Source: Cranoglanis bouderius
Taxonomy: Eukaryota; Chordata; Actinopteri; Siluriformes; Cranoglanididae
NCBI GenBank assembly: GCA_023630585.1
Contig: CM042551.1
Span: 4,900,001 to 4,964,000 of the forward strand
Direction of reading: 5' to 3'
DNA: 64,000 nucleotides
Below the pieces are notes generated by a model. That model was given only the letters and a program-made list of their open reading frames with translations, did not search any database and was not told where the DNA came from. Shown here one piece after another: positions 9,671 through 23,018 of the stretch. The stretch's first letter is position 1. Every line of letters starts with the position of its first letter. Made by a program: the position numbers and the translations under genes.

Positions 9671-11107
9671 TCACGCGAACACCTGCATCTTTCCACTGGC
9701 TTCGGATGTGTGAGGAATTTGGGTGTGGGAAGGGGCAGGGGCGGAGACTGTCGGACTTGGGGTGGAGTCAGACCAATCGGAAACGCAGTGAGGGGAGGGG
9801 CTAGACCATGGCTCTGGAGACTCGGGGGATGGGGTCAGGTAGGGGTGCTCGCTGGGTACGTGTAGGTAATGCTTGGGCGTGGCGTCGATGGCGGAGGTGT
9901 AGCTACGTTGGGAAGGAGGAGTGGGGTAATCCTCCAATCCTGCACTGGTGGTGCTGCTACTGGCCTGCACTGGGGGAGCCTGGGAGACCTGTGGAGGAGC
10001 AGCCTGGCTCTGTGGGACTGCTTGTGTTTGTGGTGGCTGCTGCTGGGGCTGCTGGGATTGCGCCTGACTCTGCTGCGGTTGCTGGTAAAAGGGTTGAGGT
10101 GGCTGCGGGGTCGGAGGCGTCGAGGCGCCCAAGCTCGCCAGGGCCTGCTGGTTGGTAAGGCTGTGAGCGTGGAGCTGCTGTTGTTGCTGCTGTTCGGCGA
10201 TGGAAGGCAGCTTGACAGGGCTGATGGTGGGCGTACTGGAGACTGGCGTAGGCTGCAACATGGGCTGCTGGGTGTTACGGAAAACCTGCTGCTGGTGCAT
10301 GAGTACAGCGGCAGGCTGCATAGCACCGGGTGTTCCTGGATGCACCATGTTCACCATAGGCTGGGTGCACTGTGGGGTCTGTGGCGCACGGCTGTGCCAG
10401 TCGAACGGCACGCTCACGGGGCTCACCATGCCCATGCCCAGGTTCATCTGGCCAGGGTTGAGAGCGTAGGTGTGGGTGGCTTGAGTCAGCTCATTCAAGC
10501 CGGCTAAGGAAACTGTGAAAGGACCACCAGCATCCATCATACCACTGTGTACCATTGGAGTACTGGGCATTGAGTGGAAGATCCCTGGAGAGGGCATAGC
10601 AGCTGGAGACGCTGGGTTAGTGACATAGCCGGCGTTACTGGCACCACCGCGTGGCGAGTCCAGCGAGTCCACAGGCGACAGTGTCACTGAACTGTCCAGC
10701 AGTGCACTCTGCATGTCCAGCGTCAGCTTCTTGTTCCGTGCCTTTGCAGCATCCTTTAGACTGCTTCCGTGTTGTCCGCCTATTCCTTTGGCACCTGGCC
10801 GGCGGTTCTTCTTGCCCTGCGGCGTGTTCTTCAGACTAGGCAGGAAGCTGCCTGGTGGACACATGAGTGGCGAGAGCGCATGGCCGCCTGCTAGGTGGTG
10901 TCCTGCGCCGGCGTGGCTCTGCGGGCTGCGCACTGTGTTGTACTCATCCAACAGCTGCACAATGTCATGGTGCATGCGCTCCTGAGCGATGTCGCGAGGC
11001 AGCCGGTCCATGTGGTCTGTAATCTCACGGTTGGCGAAGTGGGCCAACAGCACCTTCACTGCCTCACAGCTGCCCTCCCTCGCAGCCAAGAAGAGTGGCG
11101 TCTCCTC
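9671..11107 (-). CDS. notch3: notch3 exon 33: last ankyrin repeat, TAD, PEST, stop
   Basis: 1437 bases, 478 residues plus TGA at 9673-9671. It starts EETPLFLAAREGSCEAVKVL, then HMDRLPRDIAQERMHHDI, a basic GKKNRRPG stretch, a Gln/Pro-rich activation region with a six-Gln run, and the tail EHPYLTPSPESPEPW...DWSDSTPSP ending MQVFA. TPSPE is an FBXW7-type phosphodegron. Confidence 0.97.
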   Translation of the reverse strand, partial: EETPLFLAAREGSCEAVKVLLAHFANREITDHMDRLPRDIAQERMHHDIVQLLDEYNTVRSPQSHAGAGHHLAGGHALSPLMCPPGSFLPSLKNTPQGKKNRRPGAKGIGGQHGSSLKDAAKARNKKLTLDMQSALLDSSVTLSPVDSLDSPRGGASNAGYVTNPASPAAMPSPGIFHSMPSTPMVHSGMMDAGGPFTVSLAGLNELTQATHTYALNPGQMNLGMGMVSPVSVPFDWHSRAPQTPQCTQPMVNMVHPGTPGAMQPAAVLMHQQQVFRNTQQPMLQPTPVSSTPTISPVKLPSIAEQQQQQQLHAHSLTNQQALASLGASTPPTPQPPQPFYQQPQQSQAQSQQPQQQPPQTQAVPQSQAAPPQVSQAPPVQASSSTTSAGLEDYPTPPSQRSYTSAIDATPKHYLHVPSEHPYLTPSPESPEPWSSPSPHCVSDWSDSTPSPTVSAPAPSHTQIPHTSEASGKMQVFA

Positions 11108-12591
11108 CTGAAGAACAAACATAAGTCATAGTTGAGTAAAAAACGCAAACGTCATGTATGGGAAAGGTAAAAGGACTAATTGTGGCTGAAGGGATCACTG
11201 GACTACTCTACCTTAAGGTCTTGCATGTCTTTATTGGCTCCATTCTTCAACAAGGCGATAGTGGCTTCAACATTATTCACAGCCGCAGCCCAGTGCAGTG
11301 CAGATTTACCTAGATGAGGACACGGACATGAACAGGAACATGAACATGAACATCCTACACATGCTGATGCTGTAAAATGCACCTTAAAATTCCTTTACAT
11401 TACTGTATTGAATATGCAATGCATAAAAGAATGACAGTATTGCAAATGATGGGAAAGAAATAGTCTGGGGGAAAAAACATGTAAGAGTGTAAGTGCACTT
11501 ACCGAGCTCGTCAACAGCGTTAACATCAGCGTGGCAGGTGATGAGCTCCTCCACCATGCCCTCCACCGCCAAGCGAGCAGCCAGGATAAGAGCCGTGGAG
11601 CCGTCGTACATGCGTGCGTCCAAATCTGTCGCCCGTGTCCTGATCAAAATCTGAAAGGAAAAGGGGAGGTGCTTTACAAACACCATATTTGTCAGGTATA
11701 CAAGCCTTCTGTAAACTCTAGTGAAGAATGCAGGATGTAATACATGCACAGATACTGATTTCCTGATCATACACATTATCATCTGGATCTTTCTAGATGA
11801 TGCCTTTTTATAAATTTGTCTTTTCTGTGCATTAAAGGTATATTCAGTGTTTTGACGAATCAAAAGTCCTTTCTGTACTTCACTCCTAACCCACATCTAA
11901 ACACAATACAGAAGGCAACACTTCACTAGCAAACAGCTCTACCTGGAAGACACCCTGAGCATCAGCAGCCACGGCAGCGTGAAGAGGTGTGCGACCCGTG
12001 TTGTCCTGCGCATTGGCATCAGCTCCGGCGTCCAGCAGGCGTTTGGCAGCATCAGCGCGAGCGTAGCGGGCAGCCAAGTGAAGAGCTGTTTCTCCGGTCC
12101 GGTCAGTCTGGGCACCCAGTGATGCCCCCTGGTAAATGAGGTCTGATATAATGTTAGCTGAAGACTCCTCGGAGTCCTCCTCCTCAGCCACTTCCTGCTC
12201 GAGTCCTCCACCGCAGAATGAAGCCAGCATCAGTGGAGTGAATCCATCTACAGAAACACACACACGGGTCAGTTATTTATTTCAGGATATTTCTTCAACA
12301 TTATCGTTACGTTTAATGTTGTGGAACGTCTACGATACAAGTTAGTTCCAGTTATCAATTATATTATAGCAGCTATAAGCAGTCATTCCCTCATGAACTG
12401 TGCACTATTGCCGTACCTGGTCCCCGCACGTTGACGTCCATGCAGTCGCCGTCGAATTCACCCTGCGGAGGTGTGAGGGCCATGGACGGCGGCATGCGGA
12501 TGTCTGCGGCCGCCAGGTGGTGCTGCGTCCACTGCCTGCTGTCCACAGCGTCCTCGCTGTCTGAGAGAATACTCGGCTCCTCCACCTGTAG

Positions 12592-12623
<32 letters not shown>

Positions 12624-15600
12624 CACACAACCTCATGTTAGGGAAATCTTAGTTCCTGCTTCTCATCAGCAGCTTCATATGGATGTAGTTGTACGATATA
12701 GAGAGTATCTGTGTGTCATGTTATTTATTTATTTAAAGTGTTATTAATGTTATTAACTGTTAATTCCCAGCAATATTTTCACACTCTGCTCCTGGTTTGA
12801 TTCCTTTGACAATTGCATTTGTATTTACATTTTTCTTAAACGTCACTCAGGATTATATATATTTTTAATTATTAAGTCCTTTCATTGCACAGCTACACTG
12901 AATCCCAATGGCCTCCTATTCACTACACACACTCACTACATGGTGTATAGCATAGCGGTGCACTATGTGGCTAATAGAATGTTATTTATAATTCACTACA
13001 TAAGAGCGTCTCCAGAAACTGCCTGTTGGAAATTAACTGCTTATATGTAATGTCTTTTAGGACATATACTTTGTTTATTTTTTTAAAAATATTTAAAAAA
13101 AAAAAAAAATGTGTTAAAAGAATGTAATTAGTTTGCATGCCTTTGTTCAGAACCTATTTCCTACATCAAAATGACAAAATTTCCCCTTGAGTATCACAAA
13201 GTACTCTCTATCTATCTATAATGCTTTTAGTTTAGAAAAAGGACTTGACAGATTTATGTTAAGTCAATTGGATGACATGTGGAACATGGGATCCTAAACA
13301 TTTGATTGGGGACTTGCGATGTCTTTAAATATCTAAATATACATTTCGAACAGTATTCACGTGAATGTGGTCTGAGTTTGTAATTTTCGGGAACGCTGTA
13401 CTAAATGTGACACCGTGGTCTTTTCTCTCACTGTGGTAGAAAACAAGAACTCACCTTCAGTCTCTTGGCCTCAGGACAGTCTGCGTCTATCCACTGGTCA
13501 CTGTGGTCTCCCAGTAAGGACTCTTCCACCGTCTTTGGCATGTGCCTGAAGGACAAAGCAGACTTTATTAACCCCTGTCTAATAAATGTTTAATATCAAC
13601 GCTATTAAGAGTGTAATAAAGCACTCACTTCATGCCTAGAGCGTCCTGTCCCACAGGTTCTCTGCGGTTCTTGTTACTGCTGGTGTCCTTCTTAAGGAAG
13701 AAGCCTTCGGGGAACCAGAGTGTACTGTGTTCGCGTTTGCGTCTGGCAATCAGCATTCCCACCACCATGATGACCATCAGGAAGAGTACTGCGACGCCCA
13801 CCAGAAGCACCTTTCCCCATTGAGGCACCTCGCCCGGGTCACGTATCCTCTCACCTGAGGGGCAGAGACACAGAAGTTCGCTCCAGTAAAAAAAAAAAAA
13901 ACCCAAACAAACCAGGGATCATGGTTTGACAGTTAGGGACTTGTTTTTTTGGATAATTTCATTTTTCTTCTATAACCTGAACAGTGAATACTTAGTATAA
14001 ATTCACAGCTTGTTAGTTTATTACAAACAAACAAACAAACAAAAAAAATAGTACTCACTGCGGACTTCTTTGAGTGGATAAGGGAATTTCCCGAGCATTT
14101 CCCGAGCAGAAAGAGCTCCCAGGTAATCTGCTGCACTTTCAGCTGTGGGGAAACAGTTATCCGAGTCCTGGGAGCACAGCCGGTTATCGATCTCCAAGTA
14201 CACGATTGATCTGCACAAAAAAAACACGCGCCATTAGTGCAACCAGACGAATAAGTTTAAAAAACAGAGAAACCGTGTGTGTCGTTTGCGCTAAAGCACT
14301 CACCCGATGACCTCGTTATGGGGTTGGAGCTCGCGCTTGAGTCGCGACTCACGCCGGGTGTAAGGCTTGATCATCGCGTCTCCGTTGTGGTCGAGTCGGA
14401 AGCGGAGGGACGTGCGCAGGATGCTGCTGAGCTTCTGCAGGAAAGCTGTGCCCGTGCGGAGCAGCTCGTCGGGCGGCAAGAGCACCACGATCACCAGCAC
14501 ACCGTCTGCCAAATCTTCTGGAACCGTTCTAGCACAGTCCAAACCATCCCAGCCGCACTCTTCGTTATTACAGCCCTGATCGCAGCGGCCGTCAGCGTAG
14601 TGGTCCATGCAGTACGTCTCATAGATGGGACTGGGGTGAGACACAAGAAAGAGTACAAACCTTTTACAATTACAGCTTAAAGGACAGCATTATGTACGAT
14701 ATGCAAAAAAAAAAAACCCTCACTCAGTACCGTTTTATTTCATGAACATTATTTAAATGCGTACAATAACATTTTGTCCGTTTTTGGAACCATAAATCTT
14801 TCTATTCCTGAACTTTCCAAGGATGGAACACATTAGGTCCAAGACATTTATTTACAGGCTGAATTGTTTTTGAGTTATTGAGGTTTGGATTAAATCCATT
14901 CAATTGAAGAGACCAGTTAAATAAGCTAATAACTATAATAACTCGATAATAAATAACTTTAATAATGGCGGATTGCTGTGGTCCACTGCTGTAACTAAAA
15001 ATCCCAGACTCCCTGGCTATGCTTCATGGCCCGCAGGGAGTCCACAGATCCCACTTTGTGAACAACTGATACAGAGGACAGACAACAGACTCCAGACTCT
15101 TACTTGCAGACTTTCTCCTTGGTCCTGCAGTCGAAGTTATCGTACAGGCACTCGGCCGTGTTGCATGTTTCGTCACACTGGCTGTTGTTGAAGACACGCC
15201 AGCAGTGCGGGTCAGCGCAGTGTGCCCACGGGTTTACAGCCAGCGAGCAGTCTCCACCGTCCCAGTGGCAAACAAACGTGTTGCACTCCTTGTCACAGAC
15301 GCCGTCGTTGGCCTTGCCATGGCAGTCGGGCAGCGGGCAGATGGGCACCGACATTCGAGATTCCTGCTCGCAGCGTTTACCCCGCCAGCCTGGCAGGCAC
15401 TGGCAGCTGAAGAAGGGGAAAGAAGCCTCCTCTCTGCACGTGCCACCGTTGCGACATGGCTTGGACAAGCAGCTCTCGTTAGAACGCTCCTGGCACTGTG
15501 TACCCGCGTAGCCTTGTGGGCACGAACAGCGGGCGCCACGCGGTGTCAGGGTGCAGCTACCGCCGTTATAGCAGGACAGCTCACGGCAGGACATGCTGCG

Positions 15601-18600
15601 TTCGCAGTTCAACCCGGTGTAGCCCTGAAACGGAGAAACGGTGTTCAGAGATGGATTCTAATAATGACTAGGAAGAGGAAGAGGTTGGGGATGGATGCTC
15701 ACCAGCTGACAGGTGCAACTGTATCCTACTGGAGAGCTGCTGGACACTGAGCATACTCCGCCGTTCTTGCAAGGCTGAGAATCGCACACGCCGAACCTGT
15801 TCTGACATCCTTGACCTGCCGTGTACAAGTACAACCATACTTATTAAGATCTGTCCACACCTTGACCACACCCACCCATGAGACTGATCACGTCCTGTCT
15901 CACCTGTGAAGCCAGGCTTGCAGACGCACTGGTAATCATTCGGCAGCTGGATGCAGTCGAGGCTGTTGGCCGGGTTGCAGGGGTTCGAGCGGCACTCGTT
16001 GATGTCTCCCTCACACCGCTCTCCGGTGAACCCAGGAGGACAGTTACAGCGGTATCCCCCCACCCGGTCTACACAGGTGCCGTTGTTCTGGCACTTCGGG
16101 TTGCCACGGGGCCATGTAGGCATGGAACAGTCGTCCTCATTGATCTCACACAAGACGCCTGGGTAGAGGATTGAACATTAGCATACGCATTGGAGCACTA
16201 ACTGATGGTGAAGTGAAACAAGCATGATTAGACCTACCCCGTGTGCCAGGAGGGCAGGAGCAGATGTAGTGGCCCACCAGGTCGATGCAGGTTCCTCCGT
16301 TCTGACACGGGTGAGACCGGCACTCGTTGATCTCCCTCTCACAGTTCTGCCCATCGTACCCTGGCAAACACTGACATGGGGCAATGGAGCGAGTGAGTGA
16401 ACAGGTAACATCAACAGACTGAATAATAAAACGTCCAGATTAATTGCTAGCAAGCTAGTTAGTGTGCCACAAAGTAGACAGTTATACCATCTGATCAAGC
16501 CACTCACGTCACATGTGTATCCTCCCACATAGCCCCTGCAGGTGGCACCATTGAGGCAGGGTTTGTCCTCACAGTGGTCCACCTGACTCTCGCAGTAGCT
16601 GCCTGTGTAATCAGCCGGGCACTTGCAGTAGTGTGTGTTCCCCGTGTTAACACAGTGACCGCCGTGATCGCAAAGATCATCCGTCTGAAGACCTGCGGCA
16701 TAAAATGAAGAAGTGGAAATGGAGAAATTAGGAGTGAACGACAAGAACACATCGAAGTAACGACCACAAGTGTAGATCTGATGTGCGATCACTTATACCT
16801 CTTTGCAAAGCTGCTACCTCGCAGGAGACTCCCGGGATGTCACAGTAGCGTCCGGACCAGCTTCCCACACAGTCGCAGGTGAACGAGCCGTCCTTGGGTC
16901 TGCAGCGGCCACCGTTCTGGCACGGGTTCGAGCGCCTACACCAGTCCACAGGCACCTGCACAGCAACATTCAAAACATCTTTTACAGGAACTGCAAAAAA
17001 AAGCTTTAGGTTTTAGTTATGAAAACAATCTCTTCTGCAGTAGGTTTGTAGTGTGTGTACCTGACAGCGGTTTCCGGTGTATCCTTTGGGGCATGAGCAG
17101 TGAAACGTCTTCACGCCATCGTGACACACTCCTCCGTTGAGGCAGGGCTGCGAGTCGCATTCGTTCACCTCGTACTGGCAGTGGTCGCCGGTGAATCCGG
17201 AGCGGCACGTGCAGGAGAAGCCGTTGATCTTGTCCACACACGTACCACCATTAAAGCAAGAACTGCAGGACACACATGAAACAGAGCAGATCAGTCACAT
17301 CTCTTGCCTTCCTTCCTGTATTCTGTTCTTCATGAGATTTGAAATCTACAGCAGGTAATTGTGCTTCACGTAAACTATTAAAAGGCTTATATTAGAGATG
17401 CTCCTCCCACCTCTCGGTGCATTCGGGTATGTTGGTCTCGCAGTGGAGGCCGGTGAAACCTGGTTTGCAGGCGCAAGTGTAGCTGTTGACGTAGTCGGTG
17501 CAAGTGCCTCCGTTCTTGCAGGGGGAGCTCTGGCACTCGTTCACCTCGATGGCGCACCGTGGCCCTGTGAAGCCGGGCAGGCAGGTGCAGTAGAAGGTGT
17601 TAATGCCATCCGAGCAGGAGCCTCCGCTGAGACATGGATCTGCGGATGGACAGAAAAGAAATCAGCTGCTGCTGTGACCATAAAGACTGTCCTGTGCTCA
17701 TCTCAGGACTCTGTTCACACTGCGCATCCTTTCAACACACTCAGTCATTTTTGCCTTTACTTTTCTACACCTGTATACTGCAATGATTAATAATCTCACT
17801 ATCCGGTGTCAGCCAGAAGAGTATGAGTCTTGTTGCTTCTTAGAGTTGTTGAGTGTTTATGCATGCTGAGTGTGTTCCTATTGGAACATTTCTTGTTTTT
17901 GAATGTGCAGTGGAAAAATGCCTAGTAACTAACAGTAGCTGGCTAGTAGTGTTTCGACCCAAATCTGAGAGCACTTAAACCTTCCTTGCTTTCCTCCGAA
18001 ACACATGATTCTGACTCATGAAGCTGAATCAGGTGTGACCGAGCAGCTAAGCTAAGCTAATCTGTGTGAAGAACGTTCCCAGAGATCCTCTGCTGGTATC
18101 GATTACTCACTCGGGAGACAGTCGTTGATGTCAGTTTCACAGTTAGGTCCTGTGTAGCCGTTGCGGCAGGAGCACACATATCCGCCGAGCGTGTTGGTAC
18201 AGGTGCCACGGTTCTTGCACGGGTTAGAGCTGCACTCGTTCACGTCAATGTTACACAGCTGGCCTGTGGAGACAAGCCACAAATTAGCAAACTTCACGCA
18301 GGAGGGAAACTCTGGCATGATAATTGCTCATCAGACTCACCTTGCCATCCGGGCGGGCAGGTGCACTTGAAGCCCAGGTAGTCGAGGGAGTGAACGCATG
18401 CAGCGTTGTTGGCACACGGGTTGGGCGAACACGGCTCCTCGGCACAAGTGGGTCCACTGTAGGGTGGCTCGCACCGACAGGTGAAACTTGCCACACCGTC
18501 CACACAGGTTCCGTGATTCAGGCAGGGGCTGGACGCACACTCATTTACGTTTTCCTGACACAGATTACCTATGAAGGATAAGGATGAGGGAGATTGTTAG

Positions 18601-20884
18601 AGTTCACATCCACATGCAGTTCACCGAACTGTCCAGCAGGAGGCGGTATGGCTCAGATCTTTAGTGCTGTAACGAGCAGACATTCTAATCCCTCAGTGCT
18701 AATGGGATTCACACGGGATCCTAGGGGCCTTTTGTATTCACAAAGCAGGCTGTCTGAGTTCAGAGGCCAAGTTTCTTGGAAAGACTGAACTATTTAATAC
18801 ATTACTACGTCAAAGGAAATACTCCTTCAAAAAACTATCTTCCAAAATAAACTTCTGCAAACTTTAAAATGTCATCATGCATGCACAAATAGGGAAAAAT
18901 AATATTATGTAATAATTTGTCATTTTTCTCAGTGCAGTCAAATCGAAAATCTAGCTGTACACGATTTCCTGCTTGAATATCCTGTTTCTTGTGAAAAAAA
19001 ACTGCATTATGATTTCCATTTCCTGTTGTCTTTAAGAGACGCACATTCACGCACTCACCTCTGAAGCCCTGACGGCATTTACACGTGAAACCGTTGAGCT
19101 GGTCGATGCAGGTGCCGGCGTTCTGACACGGGCTGGGCAGACAGTCGTTACGGTCCAGATCACAGTTCTTTCCCGTCCATCCAGGCTCACAATCACAGCG
19201 ATACCTGCAGGACACAAACGACATTCGGAGTCACATTTACTCTTAGCATGGTGTTGAAAACTAGCAACATGTTAGCATGAAGTCACTGTTAAGCTGTATG
19301 AGGCACTGATACAGGGTCTGCGAGGCTAAAAATTAAATTCTTACAAATAGGCAAATAAATTAAAAACTAACAAGCTGACAAGCAGTACCGAAAAGAGCAG
19401 CAGTACGCAAAGGCAAGTCATATAATATAGGCTGGTCGGTACCCGTTGGGATCTTCTCTGCAGTTTCCATGAACACACGGGCTGTTGCTGCACACGTCCA
19501 CATGAGAGTAGCAGTACGGCTCATGAAAACCGGCAGGACAAAGACAGTGGAACCCGTTCTCCTCGTCCACGCAGGTGCCTCCGTTACGACACGGGTTTGA
19601 CGAGCACTCGTCCACCTCCACGTTACACTTTGGACCTAAAGGGGGGGAGAAACAGAAAGAGTCCTCATATTTCTCATTTGCGTCAGATTCATAACAAAAG
19701 ACGTTTGTAGATTTGTTTCTTCGATGAGAATCGATGGCATGCTAGACTTACCGGTGAAGCCAGGTTTGCACACACAGTCATAACGGTTTATGCCGTCCTT
19801 GCAGATGCCGTAGTCACATGGGTTGCTGGCGCAGTCATCAAAGTTGATTTCACAATTGGTGCCTGGATGCAAATATTATTATGTAATAATATTGTTTACA
19901 AGACAGATGGCTGCAGTAAAACCAAGGACTACAGCTGATAAGAAAGCAATAACACCCACTGAAGTGTCCCGAGTAGGCGAAGGTGAAAGACACTATTTTC
20001 AGGTATAGGGACACTGGCAGGTGCCACTTTTCTACAACTACGGGCACAGGATTTTAAACTGTTTTTGCTGACTCAAAACCGAATATTTTATTCAGGGTGT
20101 CTACGGGTATCCAAGAGCTAAAACGCATTACTTCTTCAACGCTGTCTCCTAACCAATCAGAAATCAGAATGTATTTTCCCATATACACTTCAGCTTTAAG
20201 TGCTTTCCCCTACCTGAGGTCCCGTGCTGGCACTGGCAGATGTATTTGTTGACCAGGTCCACGCACTTGCCGCCGTTCTGACAGGGGTTACTATGGCACT
20301 CATTGAGTTGGTTCTCACACCGGTAGCCCGTGTAGCCTGGCACGCAATTACAGGAGTAGCTGGCAATGCCATCTATGCAGGTGCCGTGGTGGCACGGGTC
20401 GGGCTGGCAGTTATCGATGTTGCTTTCGCAGAGTCTGCCCTCGAACCCTGGAGATGGCAGAGAGACGTTTAGAGCAGTCAGTCTACAGAGCAGGGACATG
20501 CTAGTTAAAACTAACAGCTAGCTAGCTTATTTAAACGCAGTCGAATAAATGATAACAGCGTTCTGTATTGTTGCATTTAAATAACTCATCTTACAATTAA
20601 TTTTAGCTACTTTTATAGCCTTGTTAATGTTGCTAGCAAGTTAGATTTTTTTTTATACAGACAGATGCCTATCAATTATAATTAACATCAGCCTGTATTA
20701 ATGTATTTAACTAGCTAACTAGCTCATACATTTATTTGGGCTATATTGTTTTAGCTACCATGTGTAAGACTTGCTAGCTAACATTAAAAAAAAAAAAATC
20801 AAATCATGCTAGGTCCATTGTTTCTAGCTAGCTTGCATAATGTCATCTTATTTTCCTTGTCAGCTTTCGAGACACACATCACAC

Positions 20885-20918
<34 letters not shown>

Positions 20919-22961
20919 ATGGCTAAATATAACTTTATATATTATTTATATATTACTGTATATTATCATCAGTTTTCATTACTGCATTTAACTAGCTAAC
21001 CGGCTTGTCATTTATTAATTTGGTTACAGTTATATTAGCTACTATCGCTATAGGCTAGGTAATATTGCAAGCTAGCTAGCTAGTTTATGCAGTTAAATCC
21101 TGCTAAGTCCATTGGTTTTGCTAGCTAGCTTACATAACGTCATTTTATATTCCTTGCTAGTTTTCAAGACATGTCTAAAATCTAAACAGTTTTTTTTTTT
21201 TTGTTAGCACAGGAAGTTAAAAGACACAAACATGCATTCATTTAGCCAAGCTGGCTAAATATAATGTCACATATTGTATATTTCAGAGATTTCTTGGCAA
21301 CCAAAACAAGAGACTGGGGAAACACTGCAGAGCATTCACTTGCTTGCTGATAAAAATGGCTAATGTATGATCTGTCCATGGCTGAGGTATCACATTTGCA
21401 CTCCAGCCGTTTCTTGCTGTTTCAGGAGGGCTTTGTGGCTGTACGTCAGGCTGGATTTCCTCTGAGATCTGTGGTGACTGGCTGAGGCGACTCAGACGTG
21501 ACCTCATCTCCAGCATTTCTATGGGACTAGCTGTCTTAGGCTCTGCTCTCCCTTTTTTCTTGCAGTACTACTGCGTTTTCATGCACTGCCTCAGCGATTC
21601 AGTGGTTGCTATTCACAGTTTGGTCTACAGTGTGAAGACTTCCTTTCTTTCACTCGCCCCTTTACTTCTTTCCCAGATTCTTTTTTTTTTTTAACTCCAA
21701 AAACTTCCAATCCTTTTCCTCATTCTCTGTATGTCCTCCCCCCCCCTCCCTTTTTTCTCTCCAAAGTTCCTTTCTACTTTCCCCCGTTTCCTTTTTTCTT
21801 TCTCTCTCACTCTGTCTGGTGAAAGGTCCTACAGTGCGGCGCCCGGGTTCCTGTGGTTTCCATGCCAACAGGTTGTCAGGCAGCGGCAAGAGCAAGGAGC
21901 CAAGGGTGAGAGACAGAGGGACAGAATGAGAGAGAGAGAGCGAGGCTTTCACAGGCTTCACAGAACCGCTTTTGTACCGAAGAGCACAGCGACAATACCT
22001 CGCACCCCTGCAAACGGGACGGCCCAGAACAGGAACACGAGCCAGCAGAATACCAAGCAGCTGCTACGCTTAGACAACATACATATGGTTTAATTTATAA
22101 TGTGTTTGAATTAATATATAAAATATATCAAGTGTGTTTATAGGTAAACATCTAAAACAATGTTGTGGTGATGTAACACTAAAATAATGAATGTTAATGA
22201 AAAAATAACCCTTGAGTTTTAATTAAGTAAAATATTTAGTTTTCAGACAACCCATATGACTTCCTTTCAGTATGCTCACTACGTAATATACAACACAGTG
22301 GATATACATATTGGCCTGTTACAAATAAATAATTTGTACGTAATTAACCAAGTCGAAAGATTTATGCATAATTTAACAAGTATGTGAAAATTACATCATG
22401 ACATACTGACCAGGCATTTATTTACACATCCTTTTCTACAGCAAGCAACAAGTTCAGTTTGGGTGAACAGTTTAAGAATCCTGTGTTTAGACAGATTTAT
22501 GTGACCAAAGGTAAAATATTTTAATAGATTTCATCCACTGAAATTCGTTCGGACATCCCTGTTCTGTACAAATTCACACGTGACCTCATTGAGGATATAG
22601 TGTATGTAGGAAATCCAGACTCCACATTCCTTCAGACGGTCCTGAACGTTTGGGCCGTGCCATACGGCACTGTGTCGCTATGTTATTGTAGGGTGCAGAT
22701 GAACAGATGTCGAGGTGAAGGCCGAGCGTAACCCCCATCCTCAGCAGCTGCTGGCCCTGAGTGACCCTGTGATCCCGGGGTGCAGGGGGGGGGGATGAGC
22801 GAGATTAAGAGCCTGCTGTCGGTCTGATCATGGATGCATAATGTCTGACCTTGAGATCAGACTCAATATCATTGCCAGCCACAGGTGCATGGAACCAATA
22901 TCAACCCTGATATGCTTGAGAATATGTCCACGCTCAGCACACAGACACAGACACAGACACA

Positions 22962-23018
<57 letters not shown>

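Noticed and set aside
10180..10200. Disease-like polyglutamine expansion in notch3
   Set aside because: Only six consecutive Gln within a generally Gln-rich activation region; mixed codons, so ordinary.
9808..10507. Plus-strand open frames of up to 212 codons, and an alternative minus frame of 163 codons
   Set aside because: Shadows of the Gln/Pro-rich notch3 last exon (GC- and CAG-rich). The notch3 frame alone has family homology.
14279..15750. Plus-strand frames of 98-181 codons opposite exons 22-25
   Set aside because: Antisense shadows of Cys-rich EGF/LNR exons, where TGC/TGT on one strand avoids stops on the other.
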